Source of the DNA: Mycobacterium sp. AT1
GTDB taxonomy: Bacteria; Actinomycetota; Actinomycetes; Mycobacteriales; Mycobacteriaceae
Reading direction: 5' to 3'
DNA: 64,000 nt
NCBI RefSeq assembly: GCF_002043095.1
Contig: NZ_MVOC01000022.1
Coordinates: forward strand, 79,866 to 143,865
Below, piece by piece: positions 20,221-29,224 of the stretch. Each line of letters begins with the position of its first letter. Within the stretch, counting starts at the first letter, position 1. A program made the translations under genes and the position numbers. The notes under the pieces were generated by a model. The model did not search any database, was not told where the DNA came from, and was given only the letters and a program-made list of their open reading frames with translations.

Positions 20221-21666
20221 ATGAGCATTCAGCACGAGACGCTCTTCATCGACGGCCGGTGGCACACACCCGGTTCGGACGCCGTCATCGAGGTCATCTC
20301 GCCCAACGACGGGCAGTCGCTGGGCCGGGTGCCCGACGGTGCACGGTCCGACGTCGACGTCGCCGTCGCCGCGGCCCGGGCTGCGTTCGACCATCCCGCT
20401 GGCTGGCGGTCCTGGTCGGGCGCGCAGCGGGCGGATGCGATGGAGAGGCTGGCCGACGAACTCGACCGACGGGCTCCCCAGATGGTGCAGGCCGTCAGCT
20501 CGCAGAACGGCATGCCGGTGGCAGTGGCCGAGCAGCTCGAAGCGGTCTTTCCCCAGCTGCTGCTGCGGTACTACGCCGGTCTTGCGCGCAGCGAGTCCTT
20601 CGAGTCGCGGCGACCTGGACTGCTGGGTGGTTCGACCCTGGTGACTCGCACACCCATCGGTGTGGTCGGGGCGATCGTGCCGTGGAACTTCCCGCAGGCG
20701 CTTGCCGCATTCAAGTACGCGCCGGGGCTCGCGGCGGGGTGCACCTTCGTCATGAAGCCTTCGCCGGAAACGGTTTTCGACAGTTTCGTGTTCGCCGAGG
20801 CGGTCGCAGCGGCGGGACTGCCGGACGGGGTTGTCAACATCGTGCCTGGCGGTCGCGAACTGGGCGCATATCTGGTGTCGCATCCCGATGTCGACAAGAT
20901 CGCCTTCACCGGCTCGACGGCGGCGGGACGCGCCATCGGCGAGACCTGCGGACGATTGCTGCGTCCGGTGACATTGGAGCTGGGCGGGAAGTCCGCCGCC
21001 GTCATTCTCGACGACGCCGATCTCGATCTGGCCACCGTCGGCCAGCAGTTGTTCGGGGCGACCCTGCTCAACAACGGGCAGGCCTGCTACCTCAGTACCC
21101 GGATCCTGGCGCCGCGGTCGCGCTACGACGAGGTCGTCGACACCTTCACCGGATTGGCTGCGTCGCTGACCGTCGGCAGCTCACTTGACCCGGCCACTCA
21201 AATCGGCCCGATGGCCAGTGCCAGGCAACGTGACAGGGTCGAGTCCTACATCGCCAAGGGCATCGGCGACGGTGCCCGGGTGACCACCGGCGGCGGACGC
21301 CCTGCTGGACTCGATGACGGATTCTTCGTGGAACCAACGGTTTTCGCCGATGTGGACAACAACTTCGCCATCGCCCAGGAGGAGATATTCGGACCGGTAC
21401 TGTGTGTCATCCCCTATGACGGCGATGACGAGGCGGTCAGTATCGCCAACGCGAGCGATTTCGGTCTCGGCGGCACGGTGTGGACGTCCGACCATGACCG
21501 CGGTGTGCGGGTAGCGCGTGGTGTCCAGTCGGGAAGCTTCGGCATCAATCACTACCTGCCGGATCCGACGGCGCCGTTCGGCGGGGTGAAGTCCAGTGGA
21601 ATCGGTCGGGAGCTCGGCCCGGAAGGCATGTCGGCGTACCTGGTCGAGAAGTCGATCTACCTCTGA
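20221..21666 (+). CDS. Aldehyde dehydrogenase (cuminaldehyde-type, predicted)
   Basis: A 481-residue NAD-dependent ALDH. Key parts are GAIVPWNFPQALAAFK, FTGSTAAGRAIG, the general-base Glu in TLELGGKSAAVI, and the catalytic Cys in NNGQACYLSTR; EEIFGPVLCVIPY follows. It would convert the aldehyde from the preceding step to a carboxylic acid, giving p-cumate if the pathway assignment is correct. AGGGGACTCCCAAC precedes the ATG at 20221. It is the last gene of the plus-strand operon, and its stop is 16 bases from the convergent LuxR gene. Confidence 0.92.
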   Translation: MSIQHETLFIDGRWHTPGSDAVIEVISPNDGQSLGRVPDGARSDVDVAVAAARAAFDHPAGWRSWSGAQRADAMERLADELDRRAPQMVQAVSSQNGMPVAVAEQLEAVFPQLLLRYYAGLARSESFESRRPGLLGGSTLVTRTPIGVVGAIVPWNFPQALAAFKYAPGLAAGCTFVMKPSPETVFDSFVFAEAVAAAGLPDGVVNIVPGGRELGAYLVSHPDVDKIAFTGSTAAGRAIGETCGRLLRPVTLELGGKSAAVILDDADLDLATVGQQLFGATLLNNGQACYLSTRILAPRSRYDEVVDTFTGLAASLTVGSSLDPATQIGPMASARQRDRVESYIAKGIGDGARVTTGGGRPAGLDDGFFVEPTVFADVDNNFAIAQEEIFGPVLCVIPYDGDDEAVSIANASDFGLGGTVWTSDHDRGVRVARGVQSGSFGINHYLPDPTAPFGGVKSSGIGRELGPEGMSAYLVEKSIYL

Positions 21667-21682
21667 CGGACCGCTAAGGACG

Positions 21683-22846
21683 TCACGCGCGCAGTCGGTG
21701 ATACTTCGCGACGGCGTCGGTACGGTTCGCCGCGCCAAGCTTGCGCAGTATGTGTTTGACGTGCGACTTGACGGTGCCTTCGCCGACGAACAGGCTGACC
21801 GCGATCTGGGCGTTGGTCTTGCCCGCCGCCAAGCCGCGCATCACCTCTGCTTCGCGCGCCGTCAGATCGCCCAGCGGTCCGAGCTCTTCGGTTCCCGAGG
21901 TGGCTCGCGTTCGCGACTGTTCCTCGGGCCCATTGAAAGCCGAATTATCCTGCTCTCCAGCCAGTTCCATGACCTCGAGGGTGAAGTCATCGGCCAGGGA
22001 AATTGCTGCGCGTAGGTGTGTGTCGGCGGCCTTGCGCATGGCGTGCAGGCGCTCGATCAGAAGGTTGCGCTCGAATGCGATGCCCAGCCCTTGCGCGAAC
22101 ATACCGAGGACGGCACGGTCGAATTCGTGCACACCGGGCTCTTCGGTGTGCCGATCGGCATGCAGAAGTCCAACCGTCTTGCCCCAAGCGGCAACTGGAG
22201 ACGCGACGTACGTCTTGGTTCCCGTCATGGCGATCAGCTCGGGGTGGACCCGCGGATTGGATTGGGCGTCGTGCACGAGGATTGGAACACCGCGCCGCAC
22301 CATGTCGCCTTCGAGTAGTCGGCGGTCGAGGCGGTGCGGGTTGGCAAGTCCGACCTCGACCATCGTCTTCGCGAATTCTTCATCCGCCCCGGCGAACCCG
22401 GAGAACGCCACCCAGGTGCCCTGGTGGATCCGGGAGAACAGGATGCGGCTGAACCCCATGCGATACGCCTCGATGGGGGCCCGTTCGGCCAATGCTGCAG
22501 CCGAGGCGATCCCGCGGAGTCGACCGACGGCCTCCTGCGCACCGGACACCCTGTCATCGTGCTGCGCCAGAATTGCGTCCTTGACTGCCACCTGAGCGTG
22601 CTCGGACCGCAGTAGCAGCGCTTCGGCCTCTGGCCGGCGCTGCGGCACTGACAATCCTTGTTCGAGGTGTTCGGTCAGGTCGCGGCGGACCGCGGACAGC
22701 GCGGCATCGGCGCCGAGAAGGTCGGCGTCCGCGAAGTCCGGACACAGGTCGCACCCGCCGAGCACCTCTTGCGCACGGCTGACGATTTCGCGGGCGCGGT
22801 CGACGTCCTGCGCGGCCGCAGGAGATCGGTGAAGTTGTGCGGTCAT
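21683..22846 (-). CDS. GAF-LuxR family transcriptional regulator
   Basis: A 387-residue regulator. The C-terminal 65 residues are a LuxR/NarL helix-turn-helix (LTAREAEVMRGLAAGKTNAQ, then GTVKSHVKHILRKLGAANRT). The middle (about residues 130-290) looks like a GAF sensor domain, and the N-terminus is helical. Such GAF-LuxR proteins often activate aromatic or terpene catabolic operons in Rhodococcus and Mycobacterium. The ATG at 22844-22846 has AGGAGG five bases upstream; a longer frame has no ribosome binding site. It lies between the end of the P450 operon and the meta-cleavage operon and probably controls one or both (inference). Confidence 0.85.
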   Translation of the reverse strand: MTAQLHRSPAAAQDVDRAREIVSRAQEVLGGCDLCPDFADADLLGADAALSAVRRDLTEHLEQGLSVPQRRPEAEALLLRSEHAQVAVKDAILAQHDDRVSGAQEAVGRLRGIASAAALAERAPIEAYRMGFSRILFSRIHQGTWVAFSGFAGADEEFAKTMVEVGLANPHRLDRRLLEGDMVRRGVPILVHDAQSNPRVHPELIAMTGTKTYVASPVAAWGKTVGLLHADRHTEEPGVHEFDRAVLGMFAQGLGIAFERNLLIERLHAMRKAADTHLRAAISLADDFTLEVMELAGEQDNSAFNGPEEQSRTRATSGTEELGPLGDLTAREAEVMRGLAAGKTNAQIAVSLFVGEGTVKSHVKHILRKLGAANRTDAVAKYHRLRA

Positions 22847-22981
22847 GTCCGCCTCCTCGCATCTGTCTGTGCGGTCAGGGCCTCCGCTACCGCTGGTTCG
22901 AGTACGTCCGTGAGTCACACGACCTTCACATTCCTCCGCTGGCGTGATACGCGTCACAGCATAGGGCACGTGTGGCCCGTG

Positions 22982-23998
22982 TTAGCCGGCGCCGGATCTC
23001 GTCAACAGATCCATTGCAATGTCGGCGATCATGTCTTCTTGTCCGCCCACCAACTTGCGGTTGCCCACTTCCAACAGGATGTCGCGGGTGTCGAGCTCGA
23101 ACTCGCCGGCAGCGCGCTCGGCATGGCGTAAGAAGCTGGAGTACACCCCGGCATACCCGAGGGTGAGGGTTTCGCGGTCCACCCGGACCGGCCGGTCTTG
23201 TAGCGGACGCACCAGATCGTCGGCAGCATCCTGCAACGCGAACAGATTGCACCGGTGCTGCCAGCCATAGATGTCGGCGACGGCGATGAAGGCCTCGATC
23301 GGGCAGTTGCCTGCGCCTGCGCCGTGACCGGCCAGGGACGCGTCGACGCGGTACACGCCCTCCTCGACTGCGGTCACGGAATTGGCCACCGACAGGGACA
23401 GGTTCTCGTGGGCGTGGATGCCGATCTGGGTCTCCGGGTGCAAGACATCGCGGTAGGCGCGCACCCGGTCACGTACGTCGCGCATTGTCAGTCGACCGCC
23501 GGAGTCGGTGACGTACACGCAGTGGGCACCTGCCGACTCCATCAGTTTGGCCTGCCGAGCCAGCTCCACGGGTGCGGCCATATGCGACATCATCAGGAAG
23601 CCGGACACGTCCATACCGAGGTCACGAGCCTTGGCGATGTGTTGCGCAGCGATATCGGCCTCGGTGGCGTGGGTGGCGATCCGCACCGAACGCACCCCGA
23701 GGTCGTGGGCGTGAACCAGCTCCTCGACGGTCCCGATCCCCGGTAGCAGCAGTGTCGTGAGCTTGGCCGTGCGTACCACCTCGGCGGCCGCGGCGATCCA
23801 TTCCCAGTCGGTGCAACTGCCCGGTCCGTAGGTGAGGCTCGAACCTGCCAACCCGTCGCCATGGGACACCTCGATGGCATCGACCCCCGCCGCGTCCAGC
23901 GCAGCGGCGATGCGGCGCAGGTCATCGACACCGAGGCGATGCCGGACGGCGTGCATACCGTCGCGCAACGTGACGTCTTGGATGTAAAGCGTGTTCAC
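22982..23998 (-). CDS. dmpG: 4-hydroxy-2-oxovalerate aldolase
   Basis: A 338-residue metal-dependent pyruvate aldolase that splits 4-hydroxy-2-oxoacids into pyruvate and an aldehyde. It starts [18 protein letters not shown], with [12 protein letters not shown], the [13 protein letters not shown] metal-binding region and [16 protein letters not shown]. The C-terminal helical domain partners with the acylating acetaldehyde dehydrogenase encoded just upstream, in a substrate-channelling complex known for DmpFG. The GTG start overlaps the upstream stop (GTGA). It is the last gene of the minus-strand meta-cleavage operon. Confidence 0.94.
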   Translation of the reverse strand: MNTLYIQDVTLRDGMHAVRHRLGVDDLRRIAAALDAAGVDAIEVSHGDGLAGSSLTYGPGSCTDWEWIAAAAEVVRTAKLTTLLLPGIGTVEELVHAHDLGVRSVRIATHATEADIAAQHIAKARDLGMDVSGFLMMSHMAAPVELARQAKLMESAGAHCVYVTDSGGRLTMRDVRDRVRAYRDVLHPETQIGIHAHENLSLSVANSVTAVEEGVYRVDASLAGHGAGAGNCPIEAFIAVADIYGWQHRCNLFALQDAADDLVRPLQDRPVRVDRETLTLGYAGVYSSFLRHAERAAGEFELDTRDILLEVGNRKLVGGQEDMIADIAMDLLTRSGAG

Positions 23999-24948
23999 AG
24001 CACCGCCTTCGAGGCCGTCGTGGTCGCGGATGCGGCCAGCCGTTCACCAACCCGCAGTGCTGCGGAGGTCATGATGTCGAGATTTCCGGCGTAGGCCGGC
24101 AGATAGTGGGCTGCGCCTTCGACTTCGAGGTAGACCGACACCTGCCAGGCGGCGCACTGCTGCTGGCTGCCGACCAGATCCTGCGCGGAATCATCAGTTG
24201 TCAATCGGGTGAAGCGGACTTGCTGTTTGAGGCGATAGCCGGGTACATAAGCCGACACGGCATCGACCATCCGGTGAATGGAGTCGCGGACTGCATCGAG
24301 GTCGGTATCGCCGATCAGGCACAGCACGGTGTCGCGCATGATCAACGGCGGCTCTGCCGGGTTGAGCACGATGATGGCCTTCCCTCGTCGGGCGCCACCG
24401 ACGACCTCGATGGCCTTCGAGGTCGTCTCGGTGAACTCATCGATATTGGCGCGGGTGCCTGGCCCGGCCGACCGGGAGGCGATCGACGCGACGATCTCGG
24501 CGTAAAGCACCGGTGTGCACTCGGATATGGCCGCCACGATCGGGATGGTGGCCTGCCCGCCGCAGGTCACCATGTTCACGTTCGACGCGTCGAGATGCTC
24601 GTCCAGATTGACCGCGGGTACGACGAAGGGACCGATAGCTGCCGGGGTCAGGTCGACCACCCGCTTACCGTGCGCCGCCAGGACGGCGGCGTTGGTGACG
24701 TGTGCGCCGGCGGAGGTCGCGTCGAACACCACTTGGATATCGGCGAACTCGGGCATGGCGACCAGCCCGTCGACTCCGTCTGCGGTGGTGGCGACCCCGA
24801 GACGTTCGGCCCGCCGCAGGCCGTCGGAGTCCGGATCGATTCCGACCATCACCGCCATCTCCAGCTGGTTGGAGAGCCGCAAGACCTTGATCATGAGATC
24901 GGTGCCGATGTTGCCGGAACCGATGACCGCGACTTTCGTGGTGGTCAC
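23995..24948 (-). CDS. Acetaldehyde dehydrogenase (acetylating)
   Basis: A 317-residue DmpF/MhpF-type enzyme converting acetaldehyde (or propanal) plus CoA and NAD+ to the acyl-CoA. It has the N-terminal dinucleotide fold [18 protein letters not shown], the catalytic Cys segment [13 protein letters not shown] and [20 protein letters not shown]. It forms a channelling complex with the aldolase downstream. Both ends overlap neighbouring genes by four bases, so stoichiometric coupled expression is likely. End product: acetyl-CoA. Confidence 0.94.
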   Translation of the reverse strand: MTTTKVAVIGSGNIGTDLMIKVLRLSNQLEMAVMVGIDPDSDGLRRAERLGVATTADGVDGLVAMPEFADIQVVFDATSAGAHVTNAAVLAAHGKRVVDLTPAAIGPFVVPAVNLDEHLDASNVNMVTCGGQATIPIVAAISECTPVLYAEIVASIASRSAGPGTRANIDEFTETTSKAIEVVGGARRGKAIIVLNPAEPPLIMRDTVLCLIGDTDLDAVRDSIHRMVDAVSAYVPGYRLKQQVRFTRLTTDDSAQDLVGSQQQCAAWQVSVYLEVEGAAHYLPAYAGNLDIMTSAALRVGERLAASATTTASKAVL

Positions 24949-25778
24949 AGCCGACCTCCTTCGGAATCGTGGGATGTGCGATGAGTGAAAGATGCTGTTG
25001 CCGTGCCAAGTTCGTCGATGACGGCAACATAGGTGCGACCGGGGACAACGGGAACCATTGGACCCAAAGCGCCGGAGAGGACGATGTGGCCTGCCAGCAG
25101 TGGGGTGCCGTTCGCCCGCGCGGTGCGGGCAAGCCAGGCCAGCGCCGTCAACGGGTCGCCCAAGCAGGCCGCACCGTCACCCTCCGACACCTTCTGGCCG
25201 TCCTCGGTCAGTGTCATCCGCAGCGATGCGAAGTCCAATTCCCCGACGGGCACCGGATTCTCGCCAAGGACGAACAGCGCCGAAGATCCGTTGTCCGCGA
25301 CGGTGTCGACGATGCTGATCGACCAATCCTTGATCCGGGAATCCACGATCTCCAGTGCCGCGACAGCCTGGCCGGCTGCCGCGCGGACCCGGTCGGCGGT
25401 CAGCTCACCGTCGAGATCCTCGGCCAGGATGAAGCCGACTTCGGCCTCGATCTTCGGCTGCAACAGTTTCGCCGTCGGGATGCTAGGGAAGCCGGAAACG
25501 TCCATATCCGCGTAGAGGACACCAGAGTCGGGTTGGTCGACGCCGAGCTGGCGTTGCACCGCGGGTGAGGTCAGACCGATCTTGTGCCCGACGACTCGGC
25601 GACCCTGTGCGAGAGAGGTTTCGGTGAGCAGGCGCTGGATTGCGTAGCCGGTCGCGATGTCAGTGCCGCCGACGAGGTCCCGGATCGGGTCACACTGGAT
25701 CCCTGAGGCTGCTGCGCCGATCAGCCGGTCGGCCGCATCGCGTAGCAGCGTTCCCGGCAGCGTCGATTCTTTGTTCAC
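24945..25778 (-). CDS. 2-keto-4-pentenoate (2-hydroxypenta-2,4-dienoate) hydratase
   Basis: A 277-residue DmpE/MhpD/HsaE-type hydratase. It has [35 protein letters not shown] with metal-binding Glu residues, [10 protein letters not shown] and [14 protein letters not shown]. It adds water to 2-hydroxypenta-2,4-dienoate, giving 4-hydroxy-2-oxovalerate for the next enzyme. The GTG start at 25776-25778 is used. A 44-base gap separates it from the SDR gene upstream, the largest internal gap of the operon. Confidence 0.92.
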   Translation of the reverse strand: MNKESTLPGTLLRDAADRLIGAAASGIQCDPIRDLVGGTDIATGYAIQRLLTETSLAQGRRVVGHKIGLTSPAVQRQLGVDQPDSGVLYADMDVSGFPSIPTAKLLQPKIEAEVGFILAEDLDGELTADRVRAAAGQAVAALEIVDSRIKDWSISIVDTVADNGSSALFVLGENPVPVGELDFASLRMTLTEDGQKVSEGDGAACLGDPLTALAWLARTARANGTPLLAGHIVLSGALGPMVPVVPGRTYVAVIDELGTATASFTHRTSHDSEGGRL

Positions 25779-25822
25779 GGTATTGCCGTTCTTCGGTGGG
25801 TTTGGTGGTCAGGGTGGGCTGC

Positions 25823-26599
25823 TCAGCCCATGCTGCTGCCACCGTTGACGTAGAGCGTCTGTCCGGTAGTGAAGCCGGTGTGCGCACCGGCCAGATAGGC
25901 AACCGCTTCGGCGACATCGGCGGGGGAGCCCGGTCGTCCGAGGGGGATGAGGTCGACGGCCTGATCGACCACACCGATCAACTGTTCTGATGCGGAGCCG
26001 GATTCGAATTTGGCGGCAAGCTCGGGGGTCAGGACGTAGGAGGGTGCAACGGTATTCGCGGTGATGCCCAATCCGGCGAACTCCCGGGCCAGTCCGGTGA
26101 CCATTGCGTGCACGCCACCCTTTGCGGCGTTGTACATGGCGTGGTCGGCCAGACCGTTGCGCACTGACTCCGCGCCGATGTTGACCAACCGACCGTGGTT
26201 GCGCGAAATCATGTGGGGCAGGACCGCCCGGATGCAACGAATGGTCGTCCACAGGTTGTTGTCGATGGTGGCCCGCAGCGTTTCCTCGGTGTGTTCCAGG
26301 GTGGGAAGGATGACCCCACCCCCGGCATTGTTGACCAGGACGTCGACGTGTCCGAGCGCTGCGACTGCCGCGGTGATCATCTCCTCGGCAACACCGGACT
26401 CGTCGAGGCCACCGCAGAAGCCACCGACGATTGCGCCGGACGGATCAGCAGAACCGCCGGTGAGACTGGCGAGGTCCTCCTCGTACTGGGTGGCTACGAA
26501 GACCTTGGCACCGTCGGCGGCCAGCCGCTCGACGATCCCGCGGCCAATTCCGGATGCGGCCCCGGTGACGACGGCGGTGCGGCCGCGCAGCCGGCTCAT
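25823..26599 (-). CDS. SDR: cis-dihydrodiol dehydrogenase (predicted)
   Basis: A 258-residue short-chain dehydrogenase with TGAASGIGRGI, NNAGGG, a VNIGAES region carrying Ser, and YNAAKGG; the C-terminus ends NGGSSMG. It directly follows the Rieske dioxygenase subunit genes with a four-base overlap. The expected task is NAD+-dependent rearomatisation of the cis-dihydrodiol carboxylate to a catechol carboxylate. In the p-cumate route this would be the CmtB step. The exact substrate is inferred from context only. Confidence 0.85.
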   Translation of the reverse strand: MSRLRGRTAVVTGAASGIGRGIVERLAADGAKVFVATQYEEDLASLTGGSADPSGAIVGGFCGGLDESGVAEEMITAAVAALGHVDVLVNNAGGGVILPTLEHTEETLRATIDNNLWTTIRCIRAVLPHMISRNHGRLVNIGAESVRNGLADHAMYNAAKGGVHAMVTGLAREFAGLGITANTVAPSYVLTPELAAKFESGSASEQLIGVVDQAVDLIPLGRPGSPADVAEAVAYLAGAHTGFTTGQTLYVNGGSSMG

Positions 26600-27114
26600 A
26601 GGATGATCGCCACATCACCGTTGGCGTACAGGTCGGTCATATCCAGCTCGATTCGCTTGTGCTGGATGCGGAATTCGTCACCGACCGGCCGCAGGCGGTA
26701 GCGGTACTTCCCGACGTAGTAGCCCTCGCGCCCGTGCCGGAATCGCCACACCGTGAACAAGGCGTCGACGGTGACGATGTCGTCTTCGACCCGGAAGCGC
26801 ACATTGGCAACCTGATGGTTGGTCCGTGAGTGCGGGAACTCCCGATGCGCGCGACGGCTGTTCAGGCGTTCGACCCGTGCGCGCATCCGCTGGTAGTTGT
26901 CGTCGATGAGCATCAGGTCGGTGGCCGGGTCACCATCGAGTGCGGTGTTGGAGGGCACTTCGTACTTGGCGTCGGCGTCGAAGAGTTCGAGCCATTCATC
27001 GAGGCGCCAGGAATCCAGCAGATCCGCTTCGTGGTAGAGGAATTCCTCGACCCGGGCCCGGGTCATCGAGCCGAGTGTCGTGGCCGGAACTGCGGCCGCC
27101 GTCGGGGCGCTCAC
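26596..27114 (-). CDS. Rieske ring-hydroxylating dioxygenase, beta subunit
   Basis: A 172-residue protein of the ring_hydroxyl_B (NTF2-like cone) family. FLYHEADLLDSWRLDEWLELFDADAKYEVP near the N-terminus and RRAHREFPHSRTNHQVANV in the middle are typical. It has no metal centre and makes the alpha3beta3 structure with the large subunit. Both ends overlap adjacent genes by four bases (ATGA type), so alpha, beta and SDR are coupled. Confidence 0.92.
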   Translation of the reverse strand: MSAPTAAAVPATTLGSMTRARVEEFLYHEADLLDSWRLDEWLELFDADAKYEVPSNTALDGDPATDLMLIDDNYQRMRARVERLNSRRAHREFPHSRTNHQVANVRFRVEDDIVTVDALFTVWRFRHGREGYYVGKYRYRLRPVGDEFRIQHKRIELDMTDLYANGDVAIIL

Positions 27115-28400
27115 TTCTCGATCCTCATTGCCGCACTGCCCATCTGCTCTTGCCAGCGACGCCAGAACTCGCGCATCTGTTCCTCATCGTTCGCCAGTGG
27201 ACCGCGGGCCATGCCGCGGGAGATGTCATTCCATTCGATTCCGCCGCTGACGTAGCCCTGCTGGCAGGACTCCAGCGCTTCGAAGTCATCGGGGGTGGCG
27301 AAGCCGCCCGGTCCCAGGAAGGTCAGGAAGCTGTCCAGACGCCGTTGCCGCAGCTGCTTGAGCTCGTCGCGCGGTGCCAGTTCCCACGCCGTGACGTCGA
27401 CCCGGTCGGGCGCACTCGGATAGAAGGTCCGCACGGTGACGGCCATGATGTCGTTGATGATCAGGTTCGGGTAGATCAGCAGGTTGCGGTTCACGTCAGC
27501 CATGACGTGGGCCTTCTCCTCGCCGTGACGGGCGACCAGATCGGCGCGCTGGCGCTCGATGTCGGCCTTTGCCTCCTCGCCGAACAACGGCTCCCATTTG
27601 GCGACCGGGCGCCCCCATGGTGCGGAGTACTGGATGACGGCGTGTCCGTTACCCAACGCGGTGGCATGCCCGTCGACGCCGCCGGCGAGGTCGGTGCCCA
27701 TCGCGGATAGGTATTGGAAGTAGGTGATGTGGGTGGATTGGGCATGGTATCCGTCAACGCTGTTCTCTACCAGCAATTTCCAGTTGGCGTTGATGCGATA
27801 GTCATTGGTGCCCTTGATGACGGTGAAGGGGCTCTCGCTGCTGTCCACGACGAGGTCGATGTAGTCCTTCGCACCGGCGAGGTAGGTCTCCAGATCGACG
27901 ATGTCCGGGTCGTAACTGGCGAAGACGAAGCCGCGGTACGACTGCGAACGGGCCACCCGTTGCAGTCCGAACTGGGAGAAGTCCAGGTTCGAGCCGTATG
28001 CCTCCCTGTCGGGAATGCCCTTCAGCGCACCCTCGGAGTCGAAACTCCATGCGTGATAGAAGCATTGAAACAACTTCGACGTACCGGAGTCCTGCCGGCA
28101 CACCACCGCACCCCGATGCGGGCAGGTGTTGTGAAAGACGTTGACATTGCCTGACTTCGCACCGCGGACCATGAAGACCGGCCGACCCGCCACCGGCCTG
28201 CGCACGAAGTCGCCGGGGTTCGGTATCTCCGACTCGTGGCCGACATAGAGCCAGGAGTGGCCGAAGATTCGCTCCAGTTCTTCCCGGTGGACGTCGGCTG
28301 AGGTCATTGCCGACCGGTGGACCCGAAACTGGTTGTTCGCCGGATCGTCGACGACGAGAGGCGTTGTGGCAAGCGAAACATCGCCGAGTTGGGCGGTCAT
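27111..28400 (-). CDS. Rieske ring-hydroxylating dioxygenase, alpha subunit (aromatic carboxylate type)
   Basis: A 429-residue catalytic subunit. The Rieske [2Fe-2S] ligands are C93, H95, C113 and H116 in NTCPHRGAVV and CFYHAW. The mononuclear iron site is in NWKLLVENSVDGYHAQSTH (H219, H224), with the last Asp probably in the PDDFEALE stretch near residue 370. It would use O2 and two electrons to make a cis-dihydrodiol on an aromatic acid. The ATG at 28398-28400 has AAGGAG upstream and overlaps the hydrolase stop. No dedicated ferredoxin or reductase gene lies next to it. Confidence 0.93.
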   Translation of the reverse strand: MTAQLGDVSLATTPLVVDDPANNQFRVHRSAMTSADVHREELERIFGHSWLYVGHESEIPNPGDFVRRPVAGRPVFMVRGAKSGNVNVFHNTCPHRGAVVCRQDSGTSKLFQCFYHAWSFDSEGALKGIPDREAYGSNLDFSQFGLQRVARSQSYRGFVFASYDPDIVDLETYLAGAKDYIDLVVDSSESPFTVIKGTNDYRINANWKLLVENSVDGYHAQSTHITYFQYLSAMGTDLAGGVDGHATALGNGHAVIQYSAPWGRPVAKWEPLFGEEAKADIERQRADLVARHGEEKAHVMADVNRNLLIYPNLIINDIMAVTVRTFYPSAPDRVDVTAWELAPRDELKQLRQRRLDSFLTFLGPGGFATPDDFEALESCQQGYVSGGIEWNDISRGMARGPLANDEEQMREFWRRWQEQMGSAAMRIEK

Positions 28401-29224
28401 GCCGGCTCCTTCGTTCTGGCAGGGTAGGACAGGTAGTCGCCGACGAGCTCGCAGAACTCTTCGGCCCGCTCGATCTGGGTCCAGTGACCGCAAGCGGCGA
28501 AGACGTGTAGGTCGGCGTTGGGTAGCAACTCGAGCATGGTGGTGGCCACCTTGAGCGGGACCACGCTGTCCTCCCGTCCGTGCACGAGCAGCGACGGCGT
28601 GGTGACCGATCGCGCCTCGTCCTCGGTGATGCCGAGCTCGGATCCGGCGTGGCGGGGGTCGAAGAACATCGAGCGGTACGCCTCGTACGCGCCGTCAGCG
28701 ATGCTGGCCTCATAGCGGATACGCACCAGCTCGTCGGTGATGATGGTCTTGTCGATCGCGAAGTAGTTCAGCAGCAGGTCGCGCATCGCGTCATAGGACG
28801 GCGAGTAGGCGCGCAGCGCCGCCAAACCGTCGGTCATCGTCATGCCCACGCCGGGTGAGCCCATCAGCACCATCTTGGTGATGCGTTCGGGACGCTCCGC
28901 GGCCATCGCCAGGGCGATCCGCCCGCCGAGGGAGTTGCCGACAATGGCGGTGGTGTCGACGTTCACCGCGTCCAGGAAGGCCCAGATGTGGTCGACCCAC
29001 GTGCGCAACGAGTACACGATGTCCGCTGGGCGCTCGGTGGCACCGAACCCGACGATATCGGGGGCGAACACGTGGAATCGGGTGGCCAGGTGGTCGATGT
29101 TCTTCTGCCAGTTGGCCTGTGCCGACACTCCTGGGCCGGAGCCGTGCAACAGTACGACGGGCGGACCGCTGCCGGCCTCGAGATAGCTGGTGGTGACGCC
29201 ACCGGCGTCGATCGTCTTTGTCAC
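28397..29224 (-). CDS. Meta-cleavage product hydrolase (C-C bond alpha/beta hydrolase)
   Basis: A 275-residue BphD/MhpC/HsaD-like hydrolase. The oxyanion region is LLHGSGPGVSAQANWQKNI, the nucleophile Ser is in VGNSLGGRIAL, the acid Asp is in LLVHGREDSVVP, and His is in FAACGHWTQIE. It cleaves a 2-hydroxy-6-oxodienoate into 2-hydroxypenta-2,4-dienoate and a carboxylic acid; for the decarboxylated p-cumate product the acid is isobutyrate. The GTG at 29222-29224 overlaps the dioxygenase stop (GTGA). A longer frame upstream is antisense-type sequence within the dioxygenase gene. Confidence 0.92.
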   Translation of the reverse strand: MTKTIDAGGVTTSYLEAGSGPPVVLLHGSGPGVSAQANWQKNIDHLATRFHVFAPDIVGFGATERPADIVYSLRTWVDHIWAFLDAVNVDTTAIVGNSLGGRIALAMAAERPERITKMVLMGSPGVGMTMTDGLAALRAYSPSYDAMRDLLLNYFAIDKTIITDELVRIRYEASIADGAYEAYRSMFFDPRHAGSELGITEDEARSVTTPSLLVHGREDSVVPLKVATTMLELLPNADLHVFAACGHWTQIERAEEFCELVGDYLSYPARTKEPA

